DNA of 64,000 bases from NCBI RefSeq assembly GCF_040183065.1, contig NW_027185501.1:434001-498000 (forward strand), in the 5' to 3' direction. The position numbers were made by a program, and so were the translations under genes. The notes under the pieces were generated by a model, which saw nothing but the letters and a program-made list of their open reading frames with translations, was not told the origin of the DNA and made no database searches. Every line of letters starts with the position of its first letter. The first letter of the stretch is position 1. Positions 1-10,197 of the stretch are shown here, one piece after another. The DNA comes from Periplaneta americana (lineage: Eukaryota > Arthropoda > Insecta > Blattodea > Blattidae).

Positions 1-1462
1 CCATATGAAAGCCTTGACTCGACGTGTGCGAAATAATAAGACATTAAAACATCGTGATTTATTATCGTCCTCAAAATTCTGATTTGATAACAAATGCTAT
101 TGAGCTTAGAAATTAAACTTGTGCAATGGGGTCTCCAAGACAAACAATCATCAAATGTAACGCCCAAGAATTTAGTAGTTTCCCATTTACATAAGTATTG
201 ATCTTGAATAGAAATATTGATGTCCTTCAAATTTCTCTTTTGAGAATTGTGAAAGTAAATATATCCGGTCTTATTAACATTTAAGTGAAGCAGATTGCTA
301 TCAAACCATGTTTTGAGATCTTTTAACAGGTCACAACAGGTTGTCTCTAAATCCAGTTCCTCTCCATCTTTTACAATGACAGAAGTATCATCAGCATACA
401 TACACATAAAATGATTTCTTACATACATGGGTAAATCGTTTACATATAAAAGAAACAATACAGGGCCCAGAACAGAGCCCTGAGGAACACCCACATCAAT
501 ATGTACATTCTTGGATCTATATTTATGTGTAAAATTATTTATTTTATGATCCTTGTGTAGTATTTCCACATATTGAGATCTGTTTTGAAGATAAGAGGCA
601 AACCATTTTAAAACTATCCCACGAATACCATATCTTTCAAGCTTAGCCAGAAGAAGGTTATGATTCACACAGTCGAAAGCTCTGCTAAGATCGCAAAAAA
701 TTCCAACAGGAGGCTTACCATTATCAAGAGCAGACGTAATTTCATTGAATACGCTATAGATTGCAGTATTGGTGGACTTAGAGGGTCTGAAACCATGCTG
801 ATTATTGACTAAAATATTAAAACGATCCAGGTACTTGAGTAGTCTGTCTAGCATGCAATATTCAAAAACCTTAGAAATAGTATTACCAATTGCAATGGGT
901 CTATAATTTTCCACTTTCAATTTATCAGATTTTTTAAAGACTGGAATAACTTTATTAAGTTTTAATTCATTTGGAAATATACCTGAACAAAAGGACATGT
1001 TAATAAGGTATGTAAGTGGTTTAATTATAAACTCACTACCTGTAATAATTAACATAGAAGGAAACTCATCAGGGCCGGATGAGAATTTACGTTTAAGTTT
1101 AGTTTGTATAATTTTATGAACTTCGGACTCTGAAAACTCACTCAAATACATGGATTTGTCAGTAAACTTAAAATTACTAGCATTGTGTTCAAAATTAGAA
1201 CCATTTAAGTGAGAGATAACTTGTGCTGGTGCATCTTTAAAAAATTTGTTGAAATTATCAACTATATCTTGAGGATTTTTCGTAATAACATCATCAATTT
1301 TCAGAGAAATATTTTCATGTATATTTTGACGATTTGTTACCTTTCTGATGATTTTCCAAGCCATACTACCTTTATTCAGTGCATTATCCAACATATTACT
1401 GTAGTAATGTCGTTTGGTGTTATTAACCAATATTCTATGGTTACGCTTAGCATTTTTATAGT
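1..1462 (-). mobile_element. Jockey-like LINE, reverse transcriptase fragment (5'-truncated, runs off window)
   Basis: Reading from 1462 down to 1, I translate one open frame of about 487 codons with no stop. It would prime and copy element RNA at a nicked target. Visible RT motifs in order: RPIAIGN (near 900), FCDLSRAFDCVNH (near 690), GVPQGSVLGPV (near 491-459) and the catalytic YADDT (398-384), followed by a thumb-like region ending ESRLSY at the window edge. The endonuclease and the start of the ORF are missing. At 1462 the frame abuts a Tc1-like transposase, which fits a 5'-truncated LINE inserted into an older DNA transposon. The 3' end lies outside the window. Clade (Jockey versus CR1-like) is inferred from motif style. 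Confidence 0.85.
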
Positions 1463-1935
1463 TGGATTAACCTGAGACCAATAATGGACATTGTAGAGAT
1501 TCACCTGACCATTACTTTTGAAAGTTGCCTCACCAGTCAACAGAATTTTGAGCTCGAAATCATAGTCCATGTTTAGAAAGTTGCAGAAATCAACACGAGT
1601 TTGGAAGTCATGTCCCCCAAGTTCCTGATGGAGATGAATATGGTATGGATGAAATTTGTCTTGGAGAATTCTAAGTACTGTACTGTGTGTAATTCCTTCT
1701 TGTGGAGTCATGCAGATAACTATCACTGCAGTGAGGACATCGGCAGCTCACAGGTCGTCTGATGCGCTCACCTTAATTGCACCATGCTGTTTATATGCAA
1801 AACATTGTACGAATGAGGGGCTCGCAATGGATATTTCTCTGCATGAACATGTGTTGCTTCTCTGCAATTCCAATGGCATTCTTCCAAGTATCATGAACAT
1901 GTTAAATGCTTCTTCGTTTGTAAATGGCATTTTCC
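1463..1935 (-). pseudogene. Tc1-like DDE transposase, N-terminal remnant
   Basis: The minus strand starts with MPFTNEEAFNMFMILG (near 1935) and continues through PSFVQCFAYKQHGAIKVSASDD to GITHSTVLRILQDKFHPYH and HQELGGHDFQTRVDFCNFL. This is the helix-turn-helix-plus-linker layout of a widespread insect Tc1/IS630-type transposase family. The segment ILLTGEATF (near 1540) corresponds to the first catalytic aspartate motif (TDEATF in relatives), and here D is replaced by G. At least one frameshift lies near 1890 and a stop near 1740. The rest is cut off by the LINE at 1462. A C-terminal piece of the same family lies at 41098-41460. The plus-strand ORF at 1656-2087 is a shadow. Confidence 0.7.
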
Positions 1936-2238
1936 AAATAGCAAACCCAAAGGAAGACGATGTGATATGGATGAATGAACAAAATGCACTATGGCTATGT
2001 AAAATAAAAGACAGTGAAAAGGACTTGGTTTCAAAACCTGCATTGTTTACAATAGCTGTACCTACTACAGGTACAGTAAGTATATAAACAACATACAGCA
2101 TTTTTCAGAAGACAATTTCTGTTGCTTTGTGAATAAACAATAAAACCTAGAAAAAAAAATGTTTGAGTAAAAGTTGTTTCTTTTCAAAAGTGGTATCCTA
2201 TGGTACCTTCAATGACCTATGTTTTCATTTGAAATTTC
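1936..2238. other. Intergenic, nothing recognised
   Basis: About 300 bp with A-rich runs near 2150. No protein motif, repeat end or RNA gene is visible. It lies between the Tc1-like remnant and the left edge of duplication copy A. Confidence 0.4.
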
Positions 2239-2874
2239 GAAGTTGACCACAGATACCTCTACTTCCGGTTTGTTATGGGAAATGGTATCTACTACCACCA
2301 ATGGATTCTTTACTTAGGTTTTGGTTATCAAACTTGTTATATGAACAACCAGTATCATATTGTTTTTGAGAAAAAATGCTGATACAGTAATCACAGGTTG
2401 ACGTCGGTACCATACTGTTCTGATTAGGGGTGTGTAAAATCAGAATATGACGAATAAATTGTAGGTTTAGTTTTAATTTCCAAGAAATATGGGAACAAGA
2501 CTGTTTTGTTATTATGAATAAAAGTAAAATTCAATGTCTCAACTGTTCAGTTGAGATTTATGTAAAATGTTATAATATCAGACACCACTTCAATCTTGAA
2601 CATCAGAAGGATTTTGGCGAACATAAACTTATATATAATAAATAGACAGTCAAATGAAGGTTCTTTTATCATCATTTATTTATACATAAAAGTTTAAAAT
2701 GGGATTGTTAAAAATGGTTTACATGAATGAAATAGTTGTTACATGCAATGAAGCAGTGTGTTATTTTAAGTAATTTGTTGTGCAAGTTGAAATAGTAAGA
2801 AAGTTTTAAAAAATCCATAAGAATAATTTTTTAATGGAAAAGCCAACTCATAATCACTAGATTACTAATTGAAA

Positions 2875-3057
2875 ATGAAGTTCGATCAATTTATTGCATT
2901 TCAATCACATAAGCCGGTCATAGAGAACAATCCCCTTTTTCAAATGTCAGGTAAAACCAGCAAGGAATTGTATGAATTATTACCTAATAACAGGTCTCCT
3001 AACTTACGTAATTTCGCAACTAAGATGCTGGCAATCTCTGAATCCCCTTATGTCTGA
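2875..3057 (+). pseudogene. Small ORF, possible hAT transposase remnant (copy A)
   Basis: A 60-codon ATG-initiated ORF ends at TGA. The C-terminal half reads LYELLPNNRSPNLRNFATKM and then AISESPYV. This resembles the hAT C-terminal pattern 'LP..YPNLR.FA..M...FGSTY.CE' found in GTF2I-repeat-like insect proteins, with the dimerisation part missing. The copy B version (56475-56657) differs at one residue (K to E). It is probably a fossil rather than a gene. Assignment rests on pattern memory only. Confidence 0.35.
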
Positions 3058-3575
3058 AAACATTTCTTTTTTCTAAAGTGAATCTGATGAAAAATATTGC
3101 TTGTACACATCTAAAAACCTATCATCTCGTAACTGCTCTGCATTTATGTAGTAATAGTAGCCTACTCATCGTAATATAGACAGACTCATCCTGACCAAAC
3201 AGTATAGGCGATCTAACTTGTGAGTGATTATTTATAATGAGTATATTACATGTTCAGCGTAACTGTTTGCCACATTAATTTTGTATATCCCTAAGCAGAA
3301 GAAAAGCCAAGAAATATTGTTATGTCCATCCCTGCTCTACAAGAATACGAAATTTATAGACGCACAAAATCATACCCACCACACATACTGAACACACACC
3401 CGCTGCTAATCAGGAACATACCGCACCAAGAATAACAGAAAGCCAGAAGATTGCGCGAGACCTCACTAGAATTCAGAAGATAGTGCACATCACATCGAAA
3501 CTATGAAAGTCTAGTTTTTCAGGTAAAGCTCCTTGTGACGCAGACTTGAATAATTTCAAGGAAAAAATTGTTCTT

Positions 3576-3648
3576 GGGCCGGATATCGATCACGGAACCT
3601 CTGGTTGAACGTACCAGTGCTCTACCAACTGAGCTACCCAGGAACTCC
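3576..3648 (-). repeat. tRNA-like SINE head (copy A)
   Basis: The minus strand contains GGGTAGCTCAGTTGGTAGAG (A box) and GATCGATATCC (a decayed B box) with tRNA-like spacing. It is a tRNA-derived pol III promoter head or tRNA pseudogene; the T arm is damaged. Copy B carries the same head at 57176-57248 with a slightly better B box. Confidence 0.6.
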
Positions 3649-3785
3649 ATCCGACACCATCTCAATTTTTCCCCTTATATGCACACAACTCGACAGGGCT
3701 GACAAGATGCCAAAGATCCACATTGAGTGCTCACAAATTCTGTGTGACTTGCAATTGTGTTAGCGTACCTATAATAACGTATATA

Positions 3786-5090
3786 CGAGGCGTGTTCTTA
3801 AAGTAATTTCCAAAAAGGTGTAATAAGTAAACGGGAAGATATTTACAAACCATTTTTGTTGCATTGTATTCTCCACACTTCAATTACTTCTCAACATAAT
3901 CTCCACCATTATTGAGGCATTTATCGAGTCGTGGCACGTCTTTCTATCCCCTAATTGTAGAATTTGCCCGCCTGCAATGCGAACCACTCCCACACTGCTG
4001 TTTTCACTTCATTGTCGCCATCAAAACGTTGACCACCGAGGAACTTCTTGAGGTGCAGGAAGAGATGAAAGTCACTCGGAGCCAAATCCGGGCTGTAGAG
4101 GGGATGGTCAATTTGTTCCCAGCCAAATTTCGAGATGAGATTTTGGGTGGCCGAGCTTTGTCATGAAGCAACACAACTCCGTCGCTCAGCATCCCACATC
4201 TCTTGTTCTGAATTGCGTGATGGAGCTTCTTCAAGGTCTGACAATAGGTTTCTCTATTAATGGTTTCACCCCAAGGCAAGAATTCGATGAGTAGGACTCC
4301 TTTTCTGTCCCAGAAAACAGTGCACATGTTCTTGTGTGTTGACATGGTTTGTTTGAATTTCTTTTTCCTTGGCGATGCAGTGTGCCTCCATTCCATGGAC
4401 TGCTGCTTCGATTCAGGTGTCATGTGAGTCACCCAAGTCTCGTCACCCGTCACGATATGGTCAAGAAACTCATCGCCTTGCTCACTGTAACGTGTGAGAA
4501 AGCTCAATGCACTGGAAGCTCGTTTGGTTTTGTGTTCCTCGGTGAGCACCTTGGGTACCCATCATGAGCACAATTTTCGATATCATAATCTATCTGTCAC
4601 AATTTTGTAGAGAACACTCCGCAACATTTGTGGAAAATTCATGGAAAGCAAAGAAATTGTGAACCTCCTGTCCTCATGAATTTTTTCATCGACAGCACAC
4701 ACCAAATCATCATTGATCAAAGATGGCCGACCGGTACGCTGGTCGTCATGCTCAGAGACGCGGCCCTCGAACTTCCTAACCCATCTCCTGACCATTCCAT
4801 CACTAAATCATCACCATACACCTCACAAAGTTGACGATGAATGTCAGCTAGTTTGATGTTTCTTGCATTCAAGAAACGGATAACAGACCGCATCTCACAG
4901 TCGGCAGAGTACTTGATCACTTTAAACATTTCAATTGATCACAACTAACCACACACACGGACTGAAGCTCTGAAACTGCATGCACAGCTTGCCTGAGGAC
5001 TGAAGGAGAAAACACGCATGCACAAAATAACGATTGCAGCGATGCAACGGCTATAATTGAAAACGGAACTTACTTTAAGAACATGCCTCG
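3786..5090 (-). mobile_element. mariner transposon (copy A), 1305 bp, inactivated
   Basis: The ends are near-perfect inverted repeats (CGAGGCGTGTTCTTAAAGTA on the left; the right end complements it with one change) flanked by TA at 3784-3785 and 5091-5092. The transposase lies on the minus strand from about 4929 to 3900. It starts MFKVIKYSADCEMRSVIRFL (helix-turn-helix), then MVRRWVRKFEGRVSEHDDQR, then the catalytic IVTGDETWV and VLLHDKARP. The frame breaks after the second motif, and the expected YSPDLAPSDFHLF motif is found only in another frame. Full length is normal for mariner (about 1.3 kb). It is dead because of frameshifts shared with copy B. Confidence 0.92.
4004..4549 (-). pseudogene. 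mariner transposase catalytic fragment (copy A)
   Basis: A 181-codon open segment carries the first two catalytic aspartates, VTGDETWVTHMTPESKQQ and LLHDKARP. After HDKARP the protein departs from the family because of a frameshift; the third motif (SPDLAPSD) is readable in a neighbouring frame. The N-terminal DNA-binding part is split into separate frames at 4583-4795 and 4717-4929. The transposase would act in the nucleus by cut-and-paste at TA, but no functional product is expected. Confidence 0.85.
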
Positions 5091-5254
5091 TATTATGCCA
5101 GTCTAGTTTTTCAGGTAATGCTCCTTGTGAAATTATTCACATCGAAACTAGTCAAGAAAGGCAGAAATACGTAGTTTAATAGTAATACAGTGAAGTATTC
5201 TATTTGAATAACTTAACAGTTCTTCAGTGAAATATGAACAATTAAAATTACCTC

Positions 5255-7145
5255 TTACTTCCGAAAAAGCTTATATTAACAGATTTTCGTGAAGGAAACT
5301 GTATTGACATATCTCTCATAAATGAAATGCATCTTACTGCAATTAGATGGCTGACAATAAGAAATTAGGTTATATATCGAAATGGCGGACCAAGAACACC
5401 ACAGAGTGCCACTGCTATAGCAGTGAAATCTTCATTTCATTAAAGGCCATTCCCAACATCTTAATTCATCAATCTAGAAGCTTCCTTTATAGAAATTCCT
5501 ATAAAGAACACAAATCTGCAAATTAGAAACATTTACTGTTCCCCGAATTTGACATTATTAAAATCATATCTCTATTTACTTTGCTTTCTTTCAAATATTT
5601 AGGCCTAAATGCACGCTGTGGATTTTAATACTAAGAATATAAGTTAAAAAAAAAAATCCGTGGCGCTACAGCCCGTGAAGGGCCTAGACCGACCAGCTGG
5701 CTGCTGGCCTCACGCCCACATGCCGAAGCAGAGGTGGACGATCATCCAACCAGATTGGATGTATCGTGTGGTTAGCACGATGATCCCCCCAGCCATTACA
5801 GCTGGTTTCACAACCGAATTTCGCTATCTACCGTAGCTCCCCAAGTGCATCACGATGCTGGGTGAGCACCGGTCGCATACACTGGCCGAAATTTCATGAG
5901 AAAATTTCTTCCTCTGTGAGGACTCGAACCAGTGCGCATTCCGTAACGCGAGTCCTAGGCGGGATGCCTTAGACCGCGACGCCACGGCGTGGGACAAGAA
6001 TATAAGTTAGAATTCATCAATCACAACTTTCAGTGAAGAAATAGTTGTTGATCATTCAACTCAACATCATTGCAATATTATATCTCAACCTACATGTTTT
6101 CCATACATCAGTCATCGACCTGATTTATTGGATATTGCAGTAATTCATACAGTTACGGTATGATATTACTTTATGTAGAATCAATAGTAGCTCTAACTTC
6201 TGATCGTAACCCTGTTATTCTTATCTTGCACTATTCTTCAGCCTCAATAGCAATAAAAGTTAACAGTGGTGCTGACAATGATTGTAAAACTTACAAAGTC
6301 ATTTCCATTCCTGGAATTATAAATCCTACGTGAAATGAAGATTTGGATATTGCAATGGATATGTACTTATATATCAACTATTAAATTTGCAGTCAAAATA
6401 GCAACAAAATGGTACGACTATTCATTCTAAACAAATCCAGGAATTAAATATTTATGCCTACAAAAATCAAAAGCCAGAAATAGGGGCAAAGAACTAGATC
6501 TGAGGCTGACAGAAATGTAGGCTATATGGTAATCTCAAAAACAGACTATGGGAAAACAAATGAGATAAAAATAAACAAATTTGAGGCTCATATTCGATAT
6601 GCCGGACCCTCTAGTAATATTTGGTGTATCACAAAACATCTTAGTAAACCAACTATAAAATAATATATCTTCAGAATTCATTGGAATATCTACTGTCAAC
6701 TTATGAACAAAACTGAAGCTCTTGGAAAGTACTTAAGGGACTATTTAGAGAACCCTCTATTCATGAATTGAACATTAATGAATAAATTAGTTCATAGAAA
6801 ATAATAGTATAGGCCTACCTTACACTACTCCGTCAGAAAAAAGAAGATACTGGTAATTAAAACTCTAAAATCGTTCAAAGCTCTGGGATTCGACAAAATA
6901 AATAATCTTGCTTTGAAAATAATGTCCCGTAAGACAGTACCTATACCACATCACTAAGCTGTTTAACACAGTACTCAGGTTGGAATATTGTCAAAAAATG
7001 TAAACATCCAAAAATAATTACAACTAAAGCCAACAGAATAGAAGACGTATCATTCCACTAGAGCACCTATGACAAATTTTTGAATAAAAAATTATTATGA
7101 AAGGAATTGATCAAATAATAGACTTAGGGCTTATTTAATAGAATA
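5255..7145 (+). pseudogene. Jockey-like LINE, degenerate endonuclease and RT start (copy A)
   Basis: The plus strand from about 5270 reads LTDFREGNCIDISLINEMHL, then a stretch with AIAVKSSFH, the N-terminal half of an APE-type endonuclease. It is interrupted by the SINE at 5647-5995, resumes with PYISHRPDLLDIAV-like sequence (near 6110) and a SDRNPVILIL motif (near 6200-6235; SDHNPV in relatives). Then come a linker (LGKYLRDYLENPLF, near 6725) and an RT start, SFKALGFDKINNLALKIMS (near 6860-6920). Frames shift several times and the element stops before the RT catalytic motifs, so it is a fossil. The same piece is in copy B. Confidence 0.75.
5647..5995 (-). mobile_element. tRNA-derived SINE (349 bp) with 14-bp target-site duplication (copy A)
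   Basis: The pol III head is on the minus strand near 5995-5900: GTGGCGTCGCGGTCTAAGGC (A-box region) and GGTTCGAGTCC (B box). The 3' end is the A-run just inside 5647. Direct repeats AAGAATATAAGTTA flank it at 5633-5646 and 5996-6009, so both boundaries are exact. It split the Jockey-like endonuclease. Copy B has the same insertion (59249-59597), so it predates the duplication. Fragments of the family lie at 23365-23505 and 48790-48890. Confidence 0.9.
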
Positions 7146-7148
7146 CTA

Positions 7149-7764
7149 GAGTCCACGGCAATTCGGAAGGCGGTTGTCTGCTAGCGTTTGTGTCGAGAGA
7201 GACAGATAGAGAGAGCAAGGCAGCATACAACATTGCCACATCGTACTTCACGCACGTGCAATACAAATAGCGCAGGAGAGAATTTAAATTATCAAAAGAC
7301 AATAATGACCTTAGCCGTTGATTACTGTAAGCATGACACCAAACAAACCCTCTTTCCTTCACTAACAGTATTCTTTGCACGTTTCTCAATCCCACACCAC
7401 ATGCTTCTGCAGTCGTTTCTTGCACGTTGGCAACGTTGCTGCCAGCATCAAGATGGCTGGCAGCGTTCTGGTCGTTAACGTTTTTATAATAATTATACAC
7501 CTTAAACACTATTTTCCGCGCCTGCTTGTGTAATACTTGTGTTTTTACAGTCTCTTCTTTCATTTATTTACCTTACATACACATAGTAAATGTTAGTTTT
7601 ACTTATTCAATGTATTGAAACACTCGCACGTGAACAAACGAACTCAGGAAGTGCTTGTTATAGACTGATTCTGATTGGTTCTCCTGTTCAAGCTTGTGAC
7701 GTCACATGCCATACAGGCTACGGCGCATCTAGTGGCCACCCGCCTTCCGAATTGCCGTCTTGTC
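7149..7764 (-). mobile_element. Non-autonomous DNA transposon, 616 bp, present only in copy A
   Basis: Comparison with the empty site in copy B (ACTAGTTACTT at 60724-60734) gives exact limits. Both ends carry ACGGCAATTCGGAAGGCGG in inverted orientation, six bases in from each end. The duplicated target is within CTAG (7146-7149 and 7764-7767), so a TA duplication cannot be told from a 4-bp one. The minus strand encodes a transposase N-terminal piece (7135-7563) with LHKQARKIVFKVYNYYKN and AEACGVGLRNVQRI, a helix-turn-helix pattern, but no catalytic domain. It is an internally deleted derivative that must use a transposase from elsewhere. Superfamily is uncertain (Tc1/mariner-like is possible). 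Confidence 0.85.
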
Positions 7765-8082
7765 TAGTTACTTAGAATATAATGTATTTAATTACTAAGC
7801 AAATAACATACTACTAATTCAGTCAGTAATGCATAACACACTAGAATAGTTACTTGTAAATAAGACGTTGAATTTATTTTAAGAGATACATAATTAATTA
7901 TTTTGTAATCACACTCTAGCTCACTAGATTTTCTCTCTTCTGAGTCTTGGTGCTGCCTCTCTTCCAGTAGGTCTCCAGGCACATGAAACAAGAGAAAACA
8001 GAAGGGCAGTACTCACAAGAATGAATGGTTAAGATTTAAAACTTTATATTTAAATATTCCTTTGTGCACATTGGCATGTGTG

Positions 8083-8830
8083 TCAGTAATATATTTTTAA
8101 CAGCTTTCTTAAACATACTATTGTCATGTGCCTTGACATGTGGGGGAAGTTTATTATATAAATTACTGCCAGTATGTGTAGGGGTATTGAGAGTTTTGGC
8201 AAGTCTGTGATAATTCCAATGTATATTATTGATGTCCTAGTATTGTGCTCGTGATATTCTGAATTTGTTTTAAAAGAATTAAAATTTTTATGAATAAAAC
8301 ATACCATTTCTAGGATATAAACACAGAGTACCGGTAAAATTTTAAGTTCCTTGAAAAGTCCTCTACTTTCTGTGCGAATGGATACTTGCTTCATAATTTT
8401 AACTATTCGTTTTTGTAGTTTAAGTATAAGAGAAGATTTTGATGATGATCCCCAGATATGATACCATATGATATGACTGAATGTACATAGCCAAAATAAA
8501 CTGACAATAGTAGCTCAATGGGTGATATTTTTGAAAGGACTCAGAATACATAGCATAATCGAGATATTTTTTCTGTCAAGAACTGAATGTGGCTTTCCCA
8601 TGTCAGGTCTGTATCAACCCAGATACCTATAAATTTTGTGTTTTTAACTTCTTTAATTATGGTGCCGTTAAGTGTAATCTGTACTGGGTCTTGAAACCAG
8701 ATCAAAAACTTAAGGGACCCAGTAAGCCAAAAAATCTTGAGTTTTTCATTTTTTCGTGTTTTATTGATCTATGAAGCTTAATCTTTCAGATGAACATTGA
8801 TTTATGTGTGTATCTGATTCCTAAGTATGG
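8083..8830 (-). pseudogene. Jockey-like LINE, RT C-terminal remnant (copy A)
   Basis: The minus strand reads QDPVQITLNGTIIKEVKNTK, FIGIWVDTDLTWESHIQFLT, a damaged VHSVISYGII block, then GLFKELKILPVLCVYILEMV, SEYHEHNTR and NFPHMSRHMTIVCLRKLLK. This is the order expected downstream of YADD in Jockey-type RTs (KFLG, SYGI, LFKELKILP, HNTR, FK..LK). At least one stop lies near 8540. The same sequence occurs in copy B (63410-64000). Confidence 0.75.
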
Positions 8831-9160
8831 TTTTTTTTTTTTCGGTTTAAATGGACAGCGACATTTAAAGTGGGCGTGTCTCCTGTCCGTCTGGCATTCT
8901 GCTATGTTCAAATTTTGCGCCTTATATGCGAAATTTTTTCATTGTAGGGAATTTATATGTATTGGCACACCTGGTTTAGCGTCCTGAGCTTTGTTTCGTA
9001 GCAACGGTTTGTTTACAATGGTTGTGACGTTATACACGTGCTGTACGACACAGTTGAGTTGAATTATAGATGTGCATTTTGTGATATTTTCTTACAATAT
9101 GGATTATAGAAGTAGTTTGAAAGTATATAAATTAATTGTGAAGCTTGGGCACGCCATTTC
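8831..9160. other. Intergenic, nothing recognised
   Basis: A T-run near 8829 begins a stretch of unassigned sequence. No motif or inverted repeat is supported here. Confidence 0.35.
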
Positions 9161-9440
9161 GTATTTAAGAAGAGAAGAAATGTTGGTAAACGTAAGAACA
9201 CTGTTAGTAATGTGAATTCTAACCTACAACCCTCTAGCATGTGGTCATAGTGAATCTGTAAAAGTGGCTGTGCATCAGGAAAGAAACTTGAAGATTCTAA
9301 AATGAAACTCTGAAACAAGAACACAGTGTTAGTGATACCAATGAGGTTATAAATGTTCGCATATTATCTAGTATACTGCAAAATAATGTACTCTGTAAAG
9401 GCTGTGGCAAAGGTGGGATATCTCTGAAGGTAAAAAAACA
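9161..9440 (+). pseudogene. Possible transposon protein remnant with a Cys-Cys motif
   Basis: The plus strand shows a basic stretch RRNVGKRKNTVSNVNSNLQP and, in another frame, NEVINVRILSSILQNNVL followed by CKGCGKGGISLKV. The CxxC-type knuckle after a short helix resembles the N-terminal region of high-copy insect transposon proteins (MULE- or Kolobok-like), but I cannot place it. It is broken by stops and frameshifts. Confidence 0.25.
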
Positions 9441-10197
9441 CATTTTATTTTGAAATAATTACTCTAACAGCTAGTAAAATAGTTGCAAAAAATTTGGCTT
9501 GTTATGAGACTTAGCAGGACACTTCAGGAGATTCAGAGTGCATTTAGAGGGTCCGGCGTAGAAATTGGTTATCACGATTTTACACTGAAACTCGTTTTGA
9601 AATGAAGACTAGTATTGTCTGCATAAGTAATTACGTTGTTCGGATTAATTTGCACGCTACTGTATTAGACTGTGGTTATACTCCCACGTAGCTACTGTCA
9701 TACTGCAGACCAATTCATGAAGGTCATGCCGCATCTTTTCCGAGGCATAGCTGCCACAATACCATGATGAGTCAGAAGTAGACCTAATGCTTTACATTGT
9801 TCTTTCAAGAATTCTAATCAAAACATTTTTGGAAAACGTATTATGTTGTCTTTCACGTGTTAAATTTAACACGTGAAAGACATAATACATTTCCCAAAGG
9901 GATATAGTGTTAAAAGCTGTGCAGTCAAGATGTAGAAAACATTTTAAGACACAGAGAAGCATGCTATATTAATTGAAGACTTGAAATAAAAAGGCTCTAA
10001 GTGCATAATAAGGAATTTTGAAATTGTGTGCAAAATGGGATCTATATGCCAAGCCCAATAATGTATTAAAAGACTTGGATTGCCACGATTGAAAATGTAG
10101 TACTAAATGCAATTGAGAGATAGCATGCAATTTAACTGCCGCTGCTGTTATGAAAGGCTCTATGTTGCGTGCGCTTCCTCCTCATAGTTAGATTAAA
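9441..10197. other. Unassigned stretch with a long perfect palindrome
   Basis: No gene recognised. The only clear structure is the palindrome at 9848-9881. Confidence 0.35.
9848..9881. repeat. 34-bp perfect palindrome (hairpin)
   Basis: A 17-base half (GTCTTTCACGTGTTAAA) is followed directly by its exact complement, centred on AAATTT, with TATTATG and CATAATA extending the symmetry imperfectly. A related TAACACGTGAAAG string followed by a similar GTGTTAAAAG block recurs near 13250-13300, so it may mark a repeat-family end or promoter. There is no U-tract that would suggest a terminator. Confidence 0.8.

Larger units (their letters stand above)
2239..8663 (+). repeat. Segmental duplication, copy A
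   Basis: From GAAGTTGACC at 2239 the sequence matches the stretch starting at 55840 almost base for base, in the same orientation, about 53.6 kb away. Content and order are shared: small ORF, tRNA-like head, mariner, Jockey-like endonuclease, SINE and Jockey-like RT start, then after the break a LINE 3' remnant. Copy A alone carries the 616-bp element at 7149-7764. Copy B alone carries the insertion at 61020-63388. Small indels also differ; for example, copy A has about 23 bp more near 6450 and 13 bp more near 8080. Copy B is cut by the window end, so the right edge of the duplication is not seen. Confidence 0.93.

Noticed and set aside
1656..2087. 143-codon plus-strand ORF that might be a gene exon
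   Set aside because: The opposite strand encodes the start of a recognisable Tc1-like transposase over the same bases; the plus-strand frame has no known domain.
2239..8663. Treating the duplicated 6-kb unit as a single large transposon
   Set aside because: No inverted repeats, LTRs or target duplication at 2239 or 55840, and the content is a nest of unrelated elements.
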